A stretch of DNA of 64,000 nucleotides from positions 31,820,230-31,884,229 of the forward strand of contig CM048854.1 in assembly GCA_026545225.1 (NCBI GenBank), given 5' to 3'. Position numbers and translations under genes: made by a program. Origin of the DNA: Cornus controversa (Eukaryota; Streptophyta; Magnoliopsida; Cornales; Cornaceae). The stretch's first letter is position 1, and the number at the start of each line of letters is the position of its first letter. A model generated the notes under the pieces. The model searched no databases, was not told the origin of the DNA, and worked only from the letters and a program-made list of their open reading frames with translations. Positions 59,333 through 64,000 of this stretch are shown piece by piece.

Positions 59333-59606
59333 AGTCTGATTTCTTCGAATTATGTGTTTTTCGCGCATACTAACACTAAAATGGATATTTTTGCTAGGTG
59401 CATGGTATTGGCATTGTCATTTTGATCGACATCTAAGTTGGGGAATGAATACTGTTTTTATTGTAAAGAATGGTGACACTCCTGAGACAAGTATTCGCGA
59501 TCCTCCTGCTAACTTGCCTCAATGCGCAGTTCCATTCACTGATTGGATCCAAAAATTTTATCATTCAGATGGAGATGGAGATGTACATAAATCAAATGGC
59601 ATTTGA
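51782..59606 (+). CDS. Laccase LAC-B (LAC14/LAC15-like multicopper oxidase), 7 exons
   Basis: Exons: 51782-51889, 52002-52153, 57326-57570, 57743-57868, 58066-58651, 58883-59241, 59398-59606, giving about 594 aa. All junctions are GT-AG with the same phases as LAC-A; exon 5 is one codon shorter, exons 1 and 7 are six and two codons longer. A signal peptide ([17 protein letters not shown]) precedes mature NNIQYYDFI. Copper ligands: H86, H88; H131, H133; H469, H472, H474 (HPMHLHG); H531-C532-H533, H537, M542 ([12 protein letters not shown]). The axial position is Met, as in LAC-A. Expected to be a secreted apoplastic phenol/flavonoid oxidase; the substrate is unknown. Intron 2 is 5,172 bp and repeat-filled. 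A branch-point-like TACTAAC precedes exon 7 (59369-59375). An AATAAA (59776-59781) may serve polyadenylation. No coding damage seen. Confidence 0.92.
52380..52426. repeat. (TA)n microsatellite in LAC-B intron 2
   Basis: About 22 TA repeats. Further (TA)n runs in the same intron lie at 52897-52914, 53341-53366, 53486-53517 and 57269-57291. Confidence 0.9.
52676..53590 (+). repeat. Diverged direct repeat in LAC-B intron 2
   Basis: TCAGCACTTTGCCTAGGAAACCGG (within about 52680-52730) recurs as TTCAGCACTTTGCATTGGAAACCGG (within about 53540-53590), each followed by CTACTC/TACTC. Non-coding; origin unknown. Confidence 0.6.
53195..53340 (+). repeat. Degenerate copy of the 19.75-kb Helitron-like repeat
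   Basis: AACAATCACGAGTGCG, GATAGTAGCGTAGGTACG and AACATACA follow in order the 3' part of the 19750-19928 arm, and the AAAAATTAATCATGAGATTCAAAAT stretch also aligns. The terminal hairpin and CTAG have been lost to mutation. As in the other copies, a TA-rich run follows. Confidence 0.6.
53860..55340. repeat. Large inverted array (about 1.4 kb) in LAC-B intron 2
   Basis: The left arm (about 53990-54840) is a tandem array of diverged units of about 100-130 bp, each with TTAAATTCACATTTCACCAC, a TTGAAACACTTGAAATATT-like word, TTTGTCAACACA and TAGGTTTCACCA. From about 54850 to 55260 the same units run in reverse (GGTGAAATGTGAATTTAAG, CCTAGATTAG). Unique flanks continue the palindrome outward: AATTTAATAAATTTAC (53947-53962) pairs with AGATTTATTAAATTTA (about 55277). 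The arms are unequal: more units on the left. Foldback-type structure; no coding. Confidence 0.85.
56040..56765. repeat. A/T-run foldback element in LAC-B intron 2
   Basis: Ends are inverted: AAAAGTGAGCAAACTACTTACTTTTGCACATATATA on the left (in parts) matches the reverse of ATATATGTGCAAAAGATATGTGCTCACTTTTATA on the right. The inside is almost entirely long A and T runs, so inner arms pair too. MITE-like; target duplication not defined. Confidence 0.65.
59277..59330. repeat. (TA)n in LAC-B intron 6
   Basis: About 26 TA repeats, at the intron where LAC-A also has (TA)n. Confidence 0.95.
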
Positions 59607-59781
59607 TTTGCATGATGCTGCAAGCAGTGCAAGGCATTATTGACTTTTAAAGAGAGTGAAGGTGTTATGACATAGAAATAGATAGATAGGAATGATAAAT
59701 GGAGGTTGATATATATCCTCCATCAGTTCAATGTTTGCACAAACCTCCTCGATGCATGTTGTCATTTTAACGTGAAATAAA

Positions 59782-60254
59782 GGGAAAATTACGGTCTAGT
59801 CCTACTTTTACACTCTAAAGACAACTAAATCTTATAAAAATATAGAAAGTTGCTAAATAATAGCATTTTCCTTATCAAAAATAGTATCAGTAAATTTGCG
59901 TTCTTTTATTCCTTTTTATTTCTTATATTCATTCGATAACTACAATTGGTAGTAGATTACGACAAAAAAGATAACTGCAATTGGTAGTAGATTACAACAA
60001 AAAAATAAAAGTCCCATATTAGTGAATAAAAAGGGTAAAAAAGGTAATCTAAAAAATTGACTCTTGATAATGAATGAAACAACGAGTAGCATAAAAAAAA
60101 ATGACTATTGATAATGAATGAAAAGGATAGAAGAGGTACTATTGCTTTTATAGAACTTTGTTGGAAATTGTAAGACTTCTTTGTCCTAATAAAATTTTTA
60201 TAGGATTTAGTTGTCTTTAGGGTGTAAAAGTAGGACTAGGATGTAATTTTTTCC
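59782..60254. mobile_element. Mutator-type MITE with 9-bp TSD, 3' of LAC-B
   Basis: 473 bp. TIRs of about 60 bp begin GGGAAAATTACGGTCTAGTC on the left and GGAAAAAATTACATCCTAGT on the right (reverse), both continuing CCTACTTTTACAC and AAAGACAACTAAATC. Perfect 9-bp duplications TGAAATAAA at 59773-59781 and 60255-60263. No coding. It inserted at an AATAAA 170 bases after the LAC-B stop and duplicated it. Confidence 0.92.
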
Positions 60255-60263
60255 TGAAATAAA

Positions 60264-62530
60264 TACACAGAAGTTTTTTATGTGAAGAAAATCAAGAAAG
60301 AAGAATTCAATGAGAAATGCTACAAGTTTGAACTTCTTTTGCCATGGTGAAGGGCATTGTACCTCTACACCACATTATATTTATTGTGTCATGACTCATG
60401 ATAAGTGCATTATTTGTATATAATTAACCTCTAATTATATTGTTTAATATCTTATTTGAGATTATTTTATTTAATAATTTTTTTTATTTTTGTGATTTTG
60501 TAGATTATTGGTGATTTATTTTTGAAAAATGTTTAAACCAAACATATATAAATTAAGCCTAAGACTTCTTTGCACATGTCTTACTACTTGGGTCATAATT
60601 TTCAACTCAAATATCATAATGATACAAACTTAGCGGTTACGAAAAGAAGACTTAAACACCCTCACTTTTGTATTTCACAAAAAAATTGTGAAAAACATGG
60701 GCTGCAAATGAAAATAATATTTTGCCAGATTTTTCTCAACACTTTCCTTTCTTTTTTTTTACTTAAAGAACACCCTAAAGCACCTCTGTATAATATAATA
60801 GAAAGAGACAAGAAGAAGTGGGATAGGAGAGATATAATAATTGATCGGCTAACGAATAGAAGAGAAGGCTTGTGTAATTGACAGTGAAAACAAAGACGAT
60901 CTTCCACTTATGATTCCAGGTTTGAAAGTTGTAATTTTATTTTTTATAGGGTTCTAATCTCTTAGCCAAGGCGCTGAAAAAAAGCCCTATTCTTGTAATT
61001 CTATGTTTTCAAGTGTTAAACTTGTTTGATGTTCATGCAATAAAAATCTTTTTCTTAATATCTGAGTGCATGTTTTGATTGTATTATATCTCTAGCATAA
61101 ATGTTACTTGTGTTTGACCATGAACTAGTAATCTTTATAGGGCTATTTGAGAATAAGATGATAAATTATGACAATTTATGCCTAACTAGGATAGATAATT
61201 GTGATTTATTTATTTTCCTTCAATTATTCATTTACGACTCGTGGCTAATATGAAATAAATATTTAATTAAATCTATGCCTAATCAGGATAGACCATCTAT
61301 GAGCTTAATTGAAAATATCATGTATTACATGTGTGAAAATTGAATTTGACATTTAATAAATTTGCAATTGAAAATAGGAGTTATGATGATTAGTAGTGGA
61401 ATCCAAGCCTTGGTATTTATCTGCATCGTCATTTCATTAATTTTATTATTCTTTTAGCTTGAATTAGTCAAAGTTTTGGTTGAATTCGTTAAATAATAGT
61501 TTTAGAATTAAATTGTCCAATCAACTCTTGTGGGAATGATATCACAATACTTACTGTTTGAAATAAAGGAAAATTGTATTTAATTAATTGAATTGATTTG
61601 ATTGAATTGATATTATGATTTTATGAACAATACATAAATGCTTATTTATAGGCACATAATCTTGGAGGATAAGTAAACATAGTAGACAAGAAATCCTAAT
61701 CCTAGATGATTTAGGAGAATGTGCAAGAAACATATGTGGTTTGGGAAAAGATATATAATTTAACAGTAGATATAATATAAAATATATAATCTAACAGACC
61801 CCGCAAACTAAGGTGAGTTATATGAAGTGAACTTGAGTTTGGAGACAAAATCTTGAATGCGGCTCGTGAAAATAATCGGGTGATGTTACCAACTGTGGCT
61901 GCGATCACATACAAAGAAGCTGCAAAAGAACGGTTCAGTAAACAAAAGCAGCTCATTGGAGTGACAAAAAATAGAAAGTGGCTTATTGTAGCGAAAACTA
62001 ATTTGAAAATCAGAAAATGAGATCGTTGAAATTAGTGACTTTGACACAGATGCTACGGCTCGTGAAAGCAATCTGGTGATGTTAGCAACGGTGGCTGCAA
62101 ACACAAAGAAAGAAACTACCAAAATGCGAACTCGTTGAAGCGACGGTAAGACTGAAAGTTGCTCGTTGGAGTGAAAACGGATTTAACACTTACCATGCCT
62201 ACATATAATTCGTATACTTGCGAGTTTTAATTTATATTTAGATTGATTTATTAATTAGGTTGATTTAAATTGACATCATGTCCTTATCTCCAATTATTAT
62301 TTTATATTTTCATTTTCGTTTAGATATATTGAAATGCATAGTTTTTATTAACTATTTGATTATAGATATCAAGAAATATTGTAATTTTTGGTCTTAACTC
62401 GAATGCCAGTCTAACAAAGTTTTTAAATTAAAGAACAAATTAATAAGATAATCAATGTCATGATTATTGGTTTTTTATTTTTATTTTTTGTAATTTTGAT
62501 ATATTCGAGAGAGGGAATAATATTGGCAAA
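60264..62530. other. Downstream intergenic DNA with a diverged direct repeat
   Basis: No gene recognised. Two diverged copies (about 61855-62010 and 62045-62175) share GCGGCTCGTGAAA/ACGGCTCGTGAAA, GTGATGTTA-CAAC-GTGGCTGC, and GCTCRTTGGAGTGA. Their GC content is above the surroundings, suggesting a fragment of an older element. The open frames at 61711-62122 on the minus strand show no family features. Confidence 0.45.
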
Positions 62531-62539
62531 TAACCATTA

Positions 62540-63539
62540 GAGATGCGATATTCGCACTCCTCTTTTCTACGTTTACACTCACATTTTAAAAGAAATGACA
62601 TTTCCAACCTTAACTTGACAAGTGAATGATTTTTTTTTATAAAATTACACAATTATCCTTTCTGATATCCCCTCATTGTCTCCAATCTTTAATATTTTGT
62701 CTTTTTTTAAAAGTATAAAAAAAAAATTACCCAAAAAGAAAAAAGACTCAAAAAATAGTTATTTCTTTCTCTTTTGATAGGACAAAAAAAACGTTATCTA
62801 TGTTGAATAAATTATCCTTTTTGATAGGACCCAAAAAAAAGGTACCAAAAAAAAAATATCTTTATTAAATAAATTCTCTCTTTTGATAGGAACAAAAAAA
62901 ATGACCCAATTATTTTTCTTTGTATAACCTAAAAAAAAGTAAACTGCATAAATAAAAAACCCAAAAAAATGTTGTCTTTGTTGAATAAATTCTCCTGGCA
63001 AGAAAAAAAACCTCCAAAAAAATGTTATTTCTATTGAATAAATTATCTCCTTTGACAATACAATAAAAAAAAGTATGGTATGCAAAAAAAAAAAAAAAAG
63101 ACCCAAAAAAGTTATCTCTGTTAAATAAATTATCTCATTTGATAGCATTGGGAAAAAAGTATGACATGCAAAAAAAAAAAAAGTTCTCTTTGCTAAATAA
63201 ATTCTCTTAATTTTGACAGAAGGCAAAAAAAAAAAAAATTAGAGTACCGATTATCTCTTTTGACAGGACCAAAAAAAAGGTTATCTCTATTGAATAAATT
63301 ATTTCTTTGGTTAGGATAAAAAAAAAAAACACTGAAGAAAAAAGTTCTCCTTTGGCCTGAACCCCCAAAAAAGTATTAACCGAAGTAAAAAGAGTTATAT
63401 AATATAAAGGGTAATTATGGTATTATAAAATAAGGGATGATGCATTAATTAGTTTAGGGACTATTTTGTCATTTTATTTTTTAAAAAGAAGGCAAACAGA
63501 GTATAACTGTAGAAAAATGGAGTGTGAATATGACCTCCC
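62540..63539. mobile_element. Mutator-type MITE with 9-bp TSD and internal tandem repeats
   Basis: 1000 bp. TIRs GAGATGCGATATTCGCACTC (left) and GGGAGGTCATATTCACACTC (right, reverse). Perfect 9-bp duplications TAACCATTA at 62531-62539 and 63540-63548. The interior (about 62740-63360) is roughly a dozen diverged units built of TTTTGATAGGAC, AAAAAAA and GTTATCTCTATTGAATAAATTAT. The Phe-rich minus-strand frame at 62798-63226 is a by-product. A shorter copy lies in LAC-A intron 2 (12655-13345), in the opposite orientation. Confidence 0.92.
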
Positions 63540-63555
63540 TAACCATTATACTATG

Positions 63556-64000
63556 GGATAACATCGTTGACCACCCCTAAGGTTTGCCGAAATAACACAT
63601 ATCTCCCATCTATGTTTCATAATCCCACTTACCTCCCCTGAAGTTGTGATGCATGTAACAGACTTCCCCTTATCGTAACAGTGGTTGGCGTAGGCAAACA
63701 GAATATGATGATGTCAGCTATAGTAATTGGATTAATGGTCATTTTTGCCCTTTTATGAATGAAATGACCTTTTAAACCTTATTGACCAAGAAATATTACT
63801 AATATACCATTGACCTATTATTAACTTAAATTTACCTCAATGCCCTCTTCCTTTTACTTACACACGTGTGTGTATGTGTGTATATATATATATATAGATG
63901 TATCAAAATCATCTTCTTCATTCTCTCTCTAATTTTGACAGACTTATCTTTAACCCTTGTAGCGAACACCGCATGTATTGCAGGGCGTCTTTGGTCCCAA
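63556..64000. mobile_element. One end of a Mutator-like element, cut by the window
   Basis: Starting GGGATAACATCGTTGACCACC and followed by CCTAAGGTTTG, CTTACCTCCCCTGAAG and GTAACAG, the style of plant Mutator-type TIRs that read as runs of ACCCCT-AGGTTTG. It parallels the ends of the 27440 MITE. The other end and any duplication lie outside the window. A GT/TA microsatellite sits at 63864-63896. Confidence 0.5.

Noticed and set aside
62798-63226. 142-codon Phe-rich frame suggestive of a membrane protein
   Set aside because: It is the reverse reading of poly(A)-rich tandem units in a MITE; the hydrophobicity comes from TTT codons.

Overview
The window is nuclear DNA of a plant, most likely a eudicot. 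It is AT-rich, genes have GT-AG introns with plant-type branch points, there are long (TA)n microsatellites, and plant LTR retrotransposons, Harbinger elements and Mutator-type MITEs are nested in one another. I could not assign a species. There are no bacterial features, rRNA or tRNA genes, or CRISPR arrays.

Genes. The real host genes are two full-length, seven-exon, plus-strand laccase (multicopper oxidase) genes: LAC-A at 11097-18660 (about 587 aa) and LAC-B at 51782-59606 (about 594 aa). I rebuilt both by hand. Every splice junction is GT-AG, all phases agree, exons 2, 3, 4 and 6 have identical lengths (152, 245, 126 and 359 nt), and every copper ligand is present. They look like tandem duplicates of the LAC14/LAC15 type (secreted, apoplastic phenol or flavonoid oxidases) pushed 33 kb apart by transposons. 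A third copy survives as a relic: the end of its intron 2 lies at 4283-4333 and a decayed exon 3 at 10152-10310, split by a retrotransposon that landed at the splice acceptor. A short FAR1/FHY3-like gene fragment lies near 32.75 kb.

Layout. 1-2.7 kb: no gene seen. 2.9-3.9 kb: Ty3/gypsy gag relic, minus strand. 4.33-10.15 kb: gag-only Ty3/gypsy element, minus strand, with both LTRs and a hairpin-forming minisatellite. 10.15-18.7 kb: laccase relic and LAC-A. 19.5-20.3 kb: nested inverted repeats with Helitron-like ends. 20.79-29.6 kb: a Harbinger-type transposase relic split by a chromovirus-like gypsy element, whose 3' LTR is itself split by a Mutator-type MITE. 30.4-31.6 kb: two MITEs built of GGAACC/GGTTCC arrays. 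31.7-37.8 kb: fragments and simple repeats. 37.84-50.92 kb: a Copia element with gag and an extra 3' ORF but no visible pol, carrying inside it a nearly complete two-ORF PIF/Harbinger transposon (43.76-48.95 kb). 51.8-59.6 kb: LAC-B, whose 5.2-kb intron 2 contains a 1.4-kb inverted array. 59.8-64.0 kb: three more Mutator-type elements, the last cut by the window end.

How it fits together. The order of events can be read from the nesting: laccase duplication, then insertion of gypsy, Copia and Harbinger elements between copies, then MITEs inside those. All transposon coding regions that I read contain stops, frameshifts or deletions; the Harbinger in the Copia is the least damaged. I found no convincing undescribed molecular system. 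The most informative observations are the insertion of one element at a laccase splice site, the precise split of one transposase by another element, a set of perfect target-site duplications, and the large inverted arrays in the laccase introns.
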